A stretch of 9,246 nt of DNA from positions 10,887 through 20,132 of the forward strand of contig JAPKZC010000139.1 of assembly GCA_026394025.1 (NCBI GenBank). The letters run 5' to 3'. Within the stretch, counting starts at the first letter, position 1; the number at the start of each line of letters is the position of its first letter. The stretch comes from Candidatus Solibacter sp. (GTDB taxonomy: Bacteria; Acidobacteriota; Terriglobia; Bryobacterales; Bryobacteraceae). A model generated the notes under the pieces. It saw nothing but the letters and a program-made list of their open reading frames with translations, did not search any database and was not told the DNA's origin. A program made the position numbers and the translations under genes. Below are positions 1 through 6,211 of the stretch, in pieces.

Positions 1-589
1 GGGTGACGCCGCGCCGCCTGCCCAGCATCTGCGAGAAGCCGGAGCAATCGTAGCCGTAACTCGAAGTGCCGCCCCAGGTATAGGGCAAGCCCAGGAAGCG
101 CTTGGAGAATTCCAGGGTTTCGGCGATGGTCAGCCGTTTGGGATCGAGCGACACATCGCCCGCCTGCACCCAACCGCCACGGTCGTCGGGCAGGCGCACC
201 TGCAACCAGCGAGCATCGTCCTTGGGCTCGGCGACCACCTCAAGTCTGCTCTCAAAGGGCACGGTGATCACGGGCGCGTGTTTGGTGACGCTGGCCTCGC
301 GGTAGATGTGGGCGAAAAGGCTCTGCACCTCGGCGGCGCGCCCGCCGGCGGCATACGGTTTGCCGGAAAGCAAGGCGGAGAGCGGGGTCCAGCCCAGGTA
401 ATCGTCGGCCGTGCGGATGTGCGCCCACCCGTCCTTCTGTTCCAGAATACCGACATTGGCGCCGAAGATTGCCTGCGAGACCACGTCGGCATCGGTGCTG
501 GGGCGGGAGTACATGTTGGCCACCGGCTGGAGCACCACGGCGGTGGGAAGCGCCGCGGCAAAGAGCGCAAGCACTGCGAGTCCTGGCAT
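1..589 (-). CDS. SH3-domain NlpC/P60 cell-wall peptidase, 3' end beyond window
   Basis: Probable exported peptidoglycan hydrolase of the NlpC/P60 cysteine-peptidase class, the YkfC/dipeptidyl-peptidase VI type that cleaves cell-wall peptides. Reading from ATG at 589 gives 196 residues before the window edge. Residues 1-20 are hydrophobic and could be a short signal sequence, though the usual basic N-terminus is missing. Residues about 21-75 and 105-148 look like two bacterial SH3 repeats (DGWAHIR...GW and RWLQVRLPD...GWV). Residues 168-187 start the peptidase domain with LPYTWGGTSSYGYDCSGFSQ; C182 is the expected catalytic cysteine. The catalytic His and third residue lie outside the window. 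A TAA (601-599) in frame just upstream, with no other start codon between, fixes the ATG. No Shine-Dalgarno is visible, and the -10 candidate lies only 6 nt upstream, so the mRNA may be leaderless. Divergent from rplU. Confidence 0.82.
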   Translation of the reverse strand, partial: MPGLAVLALFAAALPTAVVLQPVANMYSRPSTDADVVSQAIFGANVGILEQKDGWAHIRTADDYLGWTPLSALLSGKPYAAGGRAAEVQSLFAHIYREASVTKHAPVITVPFESRLEVVAEPKDDARWLQVRLPDDRGGWVQAGDVSLDPKRLTIAETLEFSKRFLGLPYTWGGTSSYGYDCSGFSQMLGRRRGVT

Positions 590-595
590 ATGGTA

Positions 596-625
596 ACTTT
601 ACCAGCCTGACGCACCCGATTTGAA
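596..625 (-). promoter_or_regulatory. Candidate promoter for the NlpC/P60 gene
   Basis: On the minus strand TTCAAA (625-620) is followed after 18 bp by TAAAGT (601-596), each matching 4 of 6 consensus bases. The -10 ends 6 nt before the ATG at 589, which would place transcription start at or next to the start codon. Its -35 overlaps the -35 of the divergent rplU promoter. Found by eye. Confidence 0.35.
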
Positions 626-649
626 CCATCCGCGCCGATGTAGTACACT
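621..649 (+). promoter_or_regulatory. Candidate sigma-70 promoter for rplU-rpmA
   Basis: TTGAAC (621-626), a 17-bp spacer and TACACT (644-649) match 4 of 6 bases at each box. Transcription would start near 656, giving a leader of about 57 nt before rplU. The leader can form a small hairpin around 672-687 (GACGCAC, TCC loop, GTGTGTT). I do not recognise it as a known L21 leader. Confidence 0.5.
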
Positions 650-712
650 GGTTCTTTACTCCAGCGGTTCCGACGCACTCCGTGTGTTCCGGCTCCCAAG
701 AGCGAGGTTTGC

Positions 713-1006
713 ATGCACGCGATCATCGAGACAGGCGGAAAGCAGTATCGGGTAGCACCCGGTGATGTGATCCGCGTCGAAAAACTGGCCGGCGACATCG
801 GCTCCGAAGTTGAGCTTGCCGTCAAGGCAGCTTTCAAAGAAGGCGGCGAACTGGTTTCCGGCGGTAAAGTGACTGGCACGATTGTCGGCGCGGACCGGGC
901 AGCCAAAATCCTGGTCTTCAAATTCAAGCGCAAGAAACAGTACAAGAAAACCATCGGGCACCGTCAATCCTACACGGAAGTGAAGATTGGCGACGTGGTG
1001 GTGTAG
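713..1006 (+). CDS. rplU: Large ribosomal subunit protein bL21
   Basis: Structural protein of the 50S subunit that binds 23S rRNA. The 97-residue product begins MHAIIETGGKQYRVAPGD, the standard L21 opening. It carries the basic signature KRKKQYKKTIGHRQ at residues 72-85, which marks the family. Length is close to the usual 100-105 residues. The ATG is supported by GAGG (704-707) five bases upstream and by alignment to the canonical N-terminus. It is first in the cluster, 7 bp ahead of rpmA, the conserved rplU-rpmA pairing. Expression is probably driven by the promoter at 621-649. Nothing unusual in the protein. Confidence 0.97.
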   Translation: MHAIIETGGKQYRVAPGDVIRVEKLAGDIGSEVELAVKAAFKEGGELVSGGKVTGTIVGADRAAKILVFKFKRKKQYKKTIGHRQSYTEVKIGDVVV

Positions 1007-1013
1007 GTAACGT

Positions 1014-1271
1014 ATGGCACATAAAAAAGGTCTAGGCAGTTCTAAGAACGGGCGCGATTCAAATGCCCAGCGGCTTGGCATCAAGGTTTTCGGCGGCCAG
1101 TTGGTACCGGGCGGCAGCATCATCGTGCGCCAGCGGGGCACCAAACTGAAGCCGGGCACCAACGTCGGTTGGGGCAAGGACGATACCCTTTTCGCCAAGG
1201 TCACTGGAGTGGTGGAGTTCAGAGATCGCGGGCGGATGGGTAAGTTCGTCAACATCCAGGCAAGCGCATAA
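1014..1271 (+). CDS. rpmA: Large ribosomal subunit protein bL27
   Basis: 50S protein whose N-terminal tail reaches toward the peptidyl-transferase centre. The 85-residue product begins MAHKKGLGSSKNGRDS and contains GIKVFGGQLVPGGSIIVRQR at residues 22-41, both typical of L27. The length is normal. It starts directly with the mature MAHKKG form, so it lacks the cleavable N-terminal extension seen in Firmicutes, where the protease Prp removes it. Only a weak Shine-Dalgarno (AGGT, 1005-1008) is present, overlapping the rplU stop, so translation is probably coupled to rplU. A strong terminator-like hairpin follows 20 nt after the stop. Confidence 0.97.
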   Translation: MAHKKGLGSSKNGRDSNAQRLGIKVFGGQLVPGGSIIVRQRGTKLKPGTNVGWGKDDTLFAKVTGVVEFRDRGRMGKFVNIQASA

Positions 1272-1291
1272 CCCTCCCTTGGTTCAAACGG

Positions 1292-1323
1292 GCCGCCGGC
1301 AAGAGCGCACGCCGGCGGCTTTT
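1292..1323 (+). terminator. Intrinsic terminator-like hairpin between rpmA and obgE
   Basis: GCCGCCGGC (1292-1300) and GCCGGCGGC (1311-1319) form a perfect 9-bp GC stem around a 10-nt loop (AAGAGCGCAC). Four T's follow (1320-1323). This fits a Rho-independent terminator of the rplU-rpmA transcript, although the U-run is short. It ends 6 nt before the obgE ATG, where a Shine-Dalgarno would normally be, so it may also limit obgE transcription or translation. Confidence 0.75.
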
Positions 1324-1325
1324 CT

Positions 1326-2339
1326 ATGTTTATTGATGAAGTCAGAATATTCGTAAAGGCCGGCGATGGCGGCAACGGTTGCCTGGCCTTTCGCAGGGAG
1401 AAGTACGTCCCGCGCGGCGGCCCCTCGGGCGGCGATGGCGGCCGCGGCGGCGACGTCGTCATGGTGTGCAGCGAGCACGCCAACACCCTGCTCCAGTTCC
1501 GCTTCAACCCCGAGCACAAGGCGCAGCGCGGGCGCCACGGCGAAGGCAGCCAGCGCACCGGCGCCGAGGGCGAATCTCTTGAAGTCAAAGTGCCCGTGGG
1601 CACCATTGTTTACGACGAGGCCACCGGCGAGCGCGTCTACGATTTCACCCATCCGGGCGAGAAATTCCGTATCGCCAAGGGTGGCAAAGGCGGTCGCGGG
1701 AACCAGCATTTTGCCACTCCCACGCATCAGGCGCCCACCGAGCATGAACCAGGTAAGCCCGGCGAAGAGAAGCGTTTACGGCTGGAATTGAAACTATTGG
1801 CTGATGTCGGCCTGGTGGGCTTTCCCAACGCCGGCAAGAGCACCCTGATTTCGCGCATTTCGGCGGCCCGCCCGAAGATTGCCGCCTACCCGTTCACCAC
1901 CCTGGAACCGAACCTGGGTGTGGTGCAAATGCCGCAGTTCCGCAGCTACGTGGTGGCCGACATTCCGGGCATTATCGAGGGCGCGCACGAAGGCCACGGT
2001 CTCGGTATCCAGTTCCTGCGCCACATCGAGCGTACCCGGCTGCTGGCGCACCTGGTGGACGTATCCGAAGAGAGCGGTCGCGAACCCGTGGAAGATTTCG
2101 AAATCATCATGCGGGAATTGGCGAGTTACAGCGAAAAGCTGGCGGCCAAGCCGATGATCGTGCTCGCGACCAAGATGGACGTCGCGCAGGACCGCACGCG
2201 GGTGGACGCGCTCAAAGACCTGGCGCACCAGCGTGGCCTGGCGTTCTTCGAGATCTCGAGCGCCACCGGCCTGGGCATTGAGGAACTGAAGTTCGCCATG
2301 GGCGAGCGCGTGCTGGCCCCCCTCGTCGTGGCGGAGTGA
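1326..2339 (+). CDS. obgE: GTPase Obg (ribosome assembly and stress GTPase)
   Basis: Essential GTPase acting in late 50S assembly and growth control. The 337-residue product has the Gly-rich Obg fold at about 1-157 (MFIDEVRIFVKAGDGGNGC at the start). A G domain follows with G1 GFPNAGKS (165-172), TT at 191-192 for G2, G3 DIPG (212-215), a G4 position reading TKMD (282-285) instead of NKxD, and G5 SSATG (311-315). The OCT C-terminal domain of longer Obg proteins is absent, as in E. coli-length forms. The ATG is fixed by the canonical N-terminus. No Shine-Dalgarno is seen because the terminator-like hairpin occupies that position. Transcription must come from read-through of that hairpin or from a promoter inside rpmA that I could not identify. 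Confidence 0.96.
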   Translation: MFIDEVRIFVKAGDGGNGCLAFRREKYVPRGGPSGGDGGRGGDVVMVCSEHANTLLQFRFNPEHKAQRGRHGEGSQRTGAEGESLEVKVPVGTIVYDEATGERVYDFTHPGEKFRIAKGGKGGRGNQHFATPTHQAPTEHEPGKPGEEKRLRLELKLLADVGLVGFPNAGKSTLISRISAARPKIAAYPFTTLEPNLGVVQMPQFRSYVVADIPGIIEGAHEGHGLGIQFLRHIERTRLLAHLVDVSEESGREPVEDFEIIMRELASYSEKLAAKPMIVLATKMDVAQDRTRVDALKDLAHQRGLAFFEISSATGLGIEELKFAMGERVLAPLVVAE

Positions 2340-2530
2340 ACCAGGCGTTCCGCTCCCAGACCACGGTGGTGATGCCGCTACTATTGGACGAGTCCCGGAA
2401 GTTGGCCCGGTCGCTCGCGGTGCCCACCCCGGCCTCCCGCAATGGCGATTTCACGTAGCTACTGGCGCTCCACGCGCTGCCTTCCAGCACGCAGTATACG
2501 TACTATGTCAACGTAGTTTTCGTCAGCGCC

Positions 2531-2554
2531 AAATAAACGCCGGCGGGTGCGGCG
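2531..2554 (-). terminator. Probable Rho-independent terminator of the redoxin gene
   Basis: Read on the minus strand just past the redoxin stop, CGCCG (2554-2550) and CGGCG (2542-2538) pair around a 7-nt loop. TTTATTT (2537-2531) follows. The stem is only 5 bp but GC-rich, and it lies 3 nt after the stop codon. The rest of the obgE-redoxin spacer (2340-2530) shows no convincing gene, and I see no clear obgE terminator. Confidence 0.5.
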
Positions 2555-2557
2555 GAT

Positions 2558-3112
2558 TCACTTCCCGGGCAGATTCTGGACGAGAGGCTCGGGCGCAGCC
2601 CCGCTCCGGTCGCCGGTCAGCCAGTCGAGCCGTTCTTTCAACTGGTCCTTCGACACTTGGCCGAGCACGCGAGCCACGATGCGCCCTTCCCGATCGAGAA
2701 ATGCCGTCGCCGGAACACCTTGGCCCAGTTTCAGGTCATCGAGGTCCATGGTGCTGGCGCCCACCCATACGGGAAAGCCGATGTTGAATTTGGCCAGGAA
2801 ATCGGGAATCTGCGGCCTGGTCTGGCGGTCATCGAGCGATGCGGCGATAAACACGACGCCGCGGAGCGCAAACTCCTTCTCGACTTCAACAAACATCGGC
2901 ATCTCTTCCCTGCACGGCACACACCAGGTGGCCCAGAAGTTCAGCACGACAACCTTGCCCCGATAGTCGCGCAAGCGTACCTTCCGGCCCATCATGTCCT
3001 TGAGGGGTAAATCGACCGGACGAGGATCCTTGGAAACCGCGATGACGGGGAACATCGCTGCCGCCAACAGCACGGCAATTAAGGCAAGCTTCGGCCGCAA
3101 ACGGATGCCCAT
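2558..3112 (-). CDS. Exported TlpA/ResA-like thioredoxin-fold protein
   Basis: Thiol-disulfide oxidoreductase of the TlpA/ResA/AhpC-TSA redoxin group, expected to act outside the cytoplasmic membrane. The 184-residue protein has an N-terminal signal or anchor (basic MGIRLRPK, then hydrophobic residues about 9-25). The thioredoxin fold follows from about residue 33. The active site is WCVPC (63-67) within NFWATWCVPCREEMP, the classical TlpA/ResA context. GVPAT (132-136) supplies the cis-proline P134 that packs against the active site. Likely roles are reduction of periplasmic thiols or cytochrome c maturation; the sequence does not decide which. No Shine-Dalgarno is evident. An AATAAT that could be a -10 lies only 8 nt before the ATG, but I found no good -35. 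It is divergent from the barrel gene. Confidence 0.9.
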   Translation of the reverse strand: MGIRLRPKLALIAVLLAAAMFPVIAVSKDPRPVDLPLKDMMGRKVRLRDYRGKVVVLNFWATWCVPCREEMPMFVEVEKEFALRGVVFIAASLDDRQTRPQIPDFLAKFNIGFPVWVGASTMDLDDLKLGQGVPATAFLDREGRIVARVLGQVSKDQLKERLDWLTGDRSGAAPEPLVQNLPGK

Positions 3113-3168
3113 GTTTCCGTATTATTGCAGGGTCCGCTGTCCGGGTGACAGCCACACGCAAAAAATAC

Positions 3169-3197
3169 TTGTCAGTGGCGCCGAAGAGCTGTATTCT
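3169..3197 (+). promoter_or_regulatory. Candidate sigma-70 promoter for the barrel-protein gene
   Basis: TTGTCA (3169-3174, 5 of 6), a 17-bp spacer and TATTCT (3192-3197, 4 of 6) make one of the best promoter matches in the window. Transcription would start near 3204, about 30 nt before the GTG start at 3235. Its position supports the signal-peptide start rather than the GTG after the TGA at 3319. Confidence 0.55.
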
Positions 3198-3220
3198 TGA
3201 TTCCAGAGTTGGAAGTCCCT

Positions 3221-3237
3221 GGGGGGGAACAATAGTG
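3221..3237 (+). promoter_or_regulatory. Ribosome binding site that decides the barrel-protein start (GTG 3235)
   Basis: A run of seven G's (3221-3227) lies 7 nt before GTG 3235 and can pair with the CCUCC of 16S rRNA, with one G-U pair. The next candidate start, GTG 3319, follows the in-frame TGA directly. It has only AGGG (3311-3314) four bases away and would give a protein without a signal peptide. Confidence 0.55.
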
Positions 3238-4320
3238 ACACTTTTGCGACGTTTGCCGATTGTCTGTGCAACCCTTGTGTTGATCGGTGCGGGACATCGG
3301 GCCCACGGCCAGGGTTGAGTGGCAGCACGTCAAGGCGCGCCCGTGCTAGGCGCGCTATGTGGAGGCAGTGAACTCGGTGGAACAGCGCCTTACCGTGGCA
3401 GCTCTGGGGTGTCCAGTGCTCCGTCCTCGGGCCGCTGGAATCTGAGTTTCGGCTATCGCTGGCAGGATTCCTTCCGTCATTTCGTGGGGGATGTAGAACA
3501 GCCACAGCGGGTCGCACAGGATACCCAGCAGGAAAATAAGATTCACCTGTTCGACGTTGCTCTGAGCTATCGCCTCAACCGCCGTTGGACCCTCACCTTC
3601 AGCGCTCCGGCGATGGACGCCGACCGCATCAACCATCGCACCAAAGGGCTGACGGAAAGCACCGGGTTAGGCGATATGTCAGTCGGAGCGAAGTTCTGGG
3701 TCTTCCGCCCGCCCACGGAGTCGCACCAGAATATCCAAGTGGGGTTTTCGATCAAGCTGCCCACCGGGAAGCCGAACGCAACCAGCCTGATCACCGGCAC
3801 CGCCAATCCTACTAATTCTCCGACCACGGTGGACCAGTCGATTCAGTTGGGTGATTCGGCCACCGGGTTCGCGATCGATTACATGGCGTACAAGTCGCTG
3901 CCGCGGCGGTTCACGCTGTTTTCAACCGGCGTGTATTTGTTCAACCCGAAGAACACCTACACGGCTACCACTCCGGGTGCGCGTGCGCTGTCCGTTCCCG
4001 ACCAATACCTGTTCCGCGGTGGACTGGGTTACGGGGTTCCCAAGCTGCGCGGAGTTGCCCTGAGTGCGGCCGGACGCGTGGAGGGCGTTCCGGCGCGCGA
4101 TTTGATCGGGCGGGAAGACGGATTCCGTCGTCCGGGATACGCTGTCTCGGTTGAGCCTGGTCTTCAGTACGCCCGTGGCAGAAATCTCTGGTCCTTCAGC
4201 TACGCGATTGCGGTACATCGCGATCGCACGCGCAGCGTACCCGATGTCCGCGCCGGGACTCACGGCGACGCGGCGTTTGCCGACTCGGTCCTGTTGATTG
4301 GCTACTCCCGGATTTTCTAG
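3235..4320 (+). CDS. Exported outer-membrane barrel-like protein with an in-frame TGA at codon 28
   Basis: From GTG 3235 the frame encodes MTLLRRLPIVCATLVLIGAG and continues RAHGQG, a good signal peptide with a likely cut after AHG (residue 25). TGA follows at 3316-3318 (codon 28). The same frame then runs open to TAG at 4320, 361 codons in all. The mature part has alternating aromatic/polar segments typical of beta strands (RWNLSFGYRW at 67-76, then KLPTG, VDQSIQLGDS, VPDQYLFRGG). It ends YSRIF, the C-terminal aromatic expected of BAM-inserted proteins. I recognise it as an uncharacterised Acidobacteriota barrel or transporter-like family, from memory only. As I recall, relatives have a Cys just after the signal peptide; here that position is TGA, and another Cys lies at 42. 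Options are selenocysteine, a nonsense pseudogene, or a sequencing error for TGC, TGT or TGG. Function unknown. Confidence 0.7.
3316..3356 (+). other. TGA codon followed by a SECIS-like hairpin
   Basis: After TGA (3316-3318), GCGCGCC (3335-3341) pairs perfectly with GGCGCGC (3349-3355), extendable by a G-U pair (3334/3356). The 7-nt loop is CGTGCTA. There are 23 nt between the TGA and the loop, and G is the second loop base. As I remember them, the general rules for bacterial SECIS elements are a loop roughly 16-37 nt from the UGA and a G in the first two loop bases. A competing hairpin (AGCACG 3324-3329 with CGTGCT 3342-3347) is mutually exclusive with it. GC-rich DNA forms such stems by chance, so this is suggestive only. 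Confidence 0.25.
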
Positions 4321-4339
4321 CCTGCGCGCGGGGCCATGT

Positions 4340-4345
4340 TACGAT
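4340..4345 (+). promoter_or_regulatory. Candidate -10 box for the SRP RNA
   Basis: TACGAT matches TATAAT at 4 of 6 bases and ends 7 bp before the inferred RNA 5' end at 4353, the spacing expected of a -10. I see no acceptable -35 at 16-18 bp upstream. Confidence 0.4.
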
Positions 4346-4352
4346 AGTGACT

Positions 4353-4461
4353 TGTCAGGTCTCGGGCTTCGTGCAACGGACGGCTGCAAACCCCGCCAGG
4401 TCCGGAAGGAAGCAACGGTAGTGGTGCGGTTCGTGTGCCGCGGATTACCCGGGGCCTGGCA
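4353..4461 (+). ncRNA. ffs: Signal recognition particle RNA, small bacterial (4.5S-like) form
   Basis: RNA scaffold of the SRP, which binds Ffh and helps target nascent membrane proteins to the translocon. The conserved apical domain is present: AGGTCCGGAAGGAAGCA (4398-4414) with its GGAA tetraloop at 4404-4407. The ends pair over a long helix: 4355-4366 with 4448-4459 gives twelve pairs including G-U, and 4353-4354 with 4460-4461 adds two more. The total is about 109 nt, matching the 4.5S class without an Alu domain. The ends are inferred from pairing, so they could be off by a few bases. It lies directly upstream of dnaX, as scr does in Bacillus subtilis. Confidence 0.93.
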
Positions 4462-4485
4462 TATTCGTCCACACGGCATCCGCCC

Positions 4486-6207
4486 ATGTACCAGGTAATC
4501 GCCAGAAAGTACCGTCCCCAATCCTTTGCCGGCGTGGTCAATCAGGAACACGTCAAGAACACGCTGGAAAACGCCATCGCGCAAAACCGGATCGCGCACG
4601 GCTACATCTTTTCCGGCCAGCGCGGCACCGGTAAAACCACCATCGCGCGCATTCTGGCGCGCTGCCTCAACTGCATCCAGGGACCCACGGCGACGCCCTG
4701 CGGCGAGTGCGCCAGTTGTAAGGAAATCACCGCCGGCGGCACCGTGGACGTGATCGAAATCGACGCCGCCAGCAATCGCGGCATCAATGAGATGCGCGAA
4801 CTGCGCGAGAACGTCCGCTACCAGCCGGCGCGCGACCGCTACAAGATCTTCATCATCGATGAAGCCCACCAGATCACCAACGAGGCCTTTAACGCGCTTC
4901 TCAAGACCATTGAAGAGCCGCCGCCATGGGCCGTATTCGTGCTCTGCACCACCGAAGCGCACAAGATACCAGCCACCATCGCGTCGCGCTGCCAGCACTT
5001 CAGTTTCCGCAGCGTGGATTTCGAGGACCTGATTCAGCGCATGGCGTGGATTTGCCAGCAGGAAGGCATCGAAGCCGATCCGGAAGCTCTCGCCATCCTG
5101 GCCGCCGCCGGCGAAGGCAGCGTGCGCGATTCGCTCTCCGCGCTGGACCAGGCCATCGCCTGCTGCGGGGACAAACTGAACGCCGCGGAGGTGCGCGCGC
5201 TGCCCGGCGCGTTCTCCCTGGAATCGCTGGAAAAGGTCACGCAGGCGCTGGGCAACGGCGATTCGCGGAGCATGCTGGAAGTGGTGGATGAACTGGAACG
5301 CAACGGGCAGAACTTGCAGCACTTCAGCCGCGAGCTGTCGCGCTACTTCCGCAATCTGCTGGTCACCCGGGTGGCGGGCGCCGATACGCGCATGGTGGCT
5401 GCCAGCGCGGCGCAGCGCGAGAAGTTGGCTGCCATCGCCGGCTCGTTCTCAGAAGAGGACCTGACGCGCTACCTGCAACTCTCGCTCGATATCTTCAAGG
5501 ATCTACAGTATTCGCTGCAACCCCGCTTCCACCTGGAAATCGGCCTGGTTCGCCTCGTGCAGGCCGGCCGCCTGCTGCCCATCGAACAGGCGCTGGCGGG
5601 TCTCGGCCCTGCTGTGCGGACCTCGCCCTCCGCGCTTCCGGCGCAGGCGCCACCAGCGGCGCCCCGGATGGCGCCGCCGCCCGCCACCGGTCGGGAAGTC
5701 GCCCCACCCCGCGCTCCCGGCCCTTCGCCGTTCGAACTCGATCGCGTCAAGAAGGCCGGCACGAGGCCGCCCGAACCGCAATCATCGGGCGCCAACGCAC
5801 TGGCGCCGCAAGCCGAAGCGCCCCCGATGATGGCGGGCGATCCGCGCGAGCGCCTGCACGCCTGGCTGCACGAGAAGGGCAATACCCACCTGGCCGACGC
5901 CGTGGAGAACAGTTCCTTCACCATCACCGGCGGGGATCTCAACATAGTTTCGCCGAAATCCTACGCGCTGTATTTTCAAGATCGCGGCTTCGAGGATGCC
6001 GTCCGCGAAGTCTTCGGCCGGCCGCTGCGCATGAAGCTCATCACCGGAGAAGCGGCCGCGGGGCCGGCGCCGATCAGCCTGGCCGCGTCATCCAAAACTG
6101 AAGCCGAGGACGAAGTCACCGTCCGCGCGCTTGCCAACCCCGAAGTGCGGCACTTCCGCGAAGTCTTCGGCGGCGAAATTCGCAAAGTTCGCAACCTCAA
6201 GGAGTAG
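4486..6207 (+). CDS. dnaX: DNA polymerase III subunit gamma/tau
   Basis: Clamp-loader ATPase subunit of the replicative polymerase, loading the beta clamp onto primed DNA. The 573-residue protein opens MYQVIARKYRPQSFAGVVNQ. It has Walker A GQRGTGKT (44-51), a zinc-module cysteine cluster (C60, C63, C72, C75, C78), Walker B IIDEAH (123-128), a sensor-1 region VLCTTE (152-157) and a sensor-2 GSVRDSLSALDQ (211-222). Domain III extends to about 365. A Pro/Ala-rich linker (about 380-450) leads to a C-terminal tau-like domain (451-573). ATG 4486 is chosen because it gives the canonical N-terminus; the upstream in-frame GTG at 4435 lies inside the SRP RNA. No Shine-Dalgarno is visible. I found no A-rich slippery heptamer like the E. 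coli gamma site, so probably only the full-length form is made. First of a tight dnaX-ybaB-recR operon. Confidence 0.96.
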   Translation: MYQVIARKYRPQSFAGVVNQEHVKNTLENAIAQNRIAHGYIFSGQRGTGKTTIARILARCLNCIQGPTATPCGECASCKEITAGGTVDVIEIDAASNRGINEMRELRENVRYQPARDRYKIFIIDEAHQITNEAFNALLKTIEEPPPWAVFVLCTTEAHKIPATIASRCQHFSFRSVDFEDLIQRMAWICQQEGIEADPEALAILAAAGEGSVRDSLSALDQAIACCGDKLNAAEVRALPGAFSLESLEKVTQALGNGDSRSMLEVVDELERNGQNLQHFSRELSRYFRNLLVTRVAGADTRMVAASAAQREKLAAIAGSFSEEDLTRYLQLSLDIFKDLQYSLQPRFHLEIGLVRLVQAGRLLPIEQALAGLGPAVRTSPSALPAQAPPAAPRMAPPPATGREVAPPRAPGPSPFELDRVKKAGTRPPEPQSSGANALAPQAEAPPMMAGDPRERLHAWLHEKGNTHLADAVENSSFTITGGDLNIVSPKSYALYFQDRGFEDAVREVFGRPLRMKLITGEAAAGPAPISLAASSKTEAEDEVTVRALANPEVRHFREVFGGEIRKVRNLKE

Positions 6208-6211
6208 ATTC

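Noticed and set aside
268..954. 228-codon minus-strand open frame
   Set aside because: It crosses the rplU promoter and runs in another frame of the NlpC/P60 gene.
656..1606. 316-codon minus-strand open frame
   Set aside because: Antisense to rplU, rpmA and obgE, which are certain.
2212..2490. 92-codon minus-strand open frame in the obgE-redoxin spacer
   Set aside because: It overlaps the obgE 3' end, lacks a ribosome site and resembles no family I know; a decayed gene remnant cannot be excluded.
3319..4320. GTG 3319 as the true start of the barrel protein
   Set aside because: It follows the TGA directly, has only a weak ribosome site and gives an outer-membrane-type protein without an export signal; reinitiation remains possible but unlikely.
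4435..4485. Upstream GTG extension of dnaX by 17 codons
   Set aside because: It lies inside the SRP RNA gene and does not belong to the DnaX family N-terminus, which begins at ATG 4486.
4339..5322. 327-codon minus-strand open frame
   Set aside because: Antisense to dnaX and the SRP RNA; low-complexity composition typical of a shadow frame.
5660..5830. E. coli-like dnaX frameshift site producing gamma
   Set aside because: No A-rich slippery heptamer is present in the linker-coding region.
6131..6211. ATG start of ybaB at 6131
   Set aside because: It would overlap dnaX by 77 nt and add non-family sequence; GTG 6212 has a strong AAGGAG and the family N-terminus.
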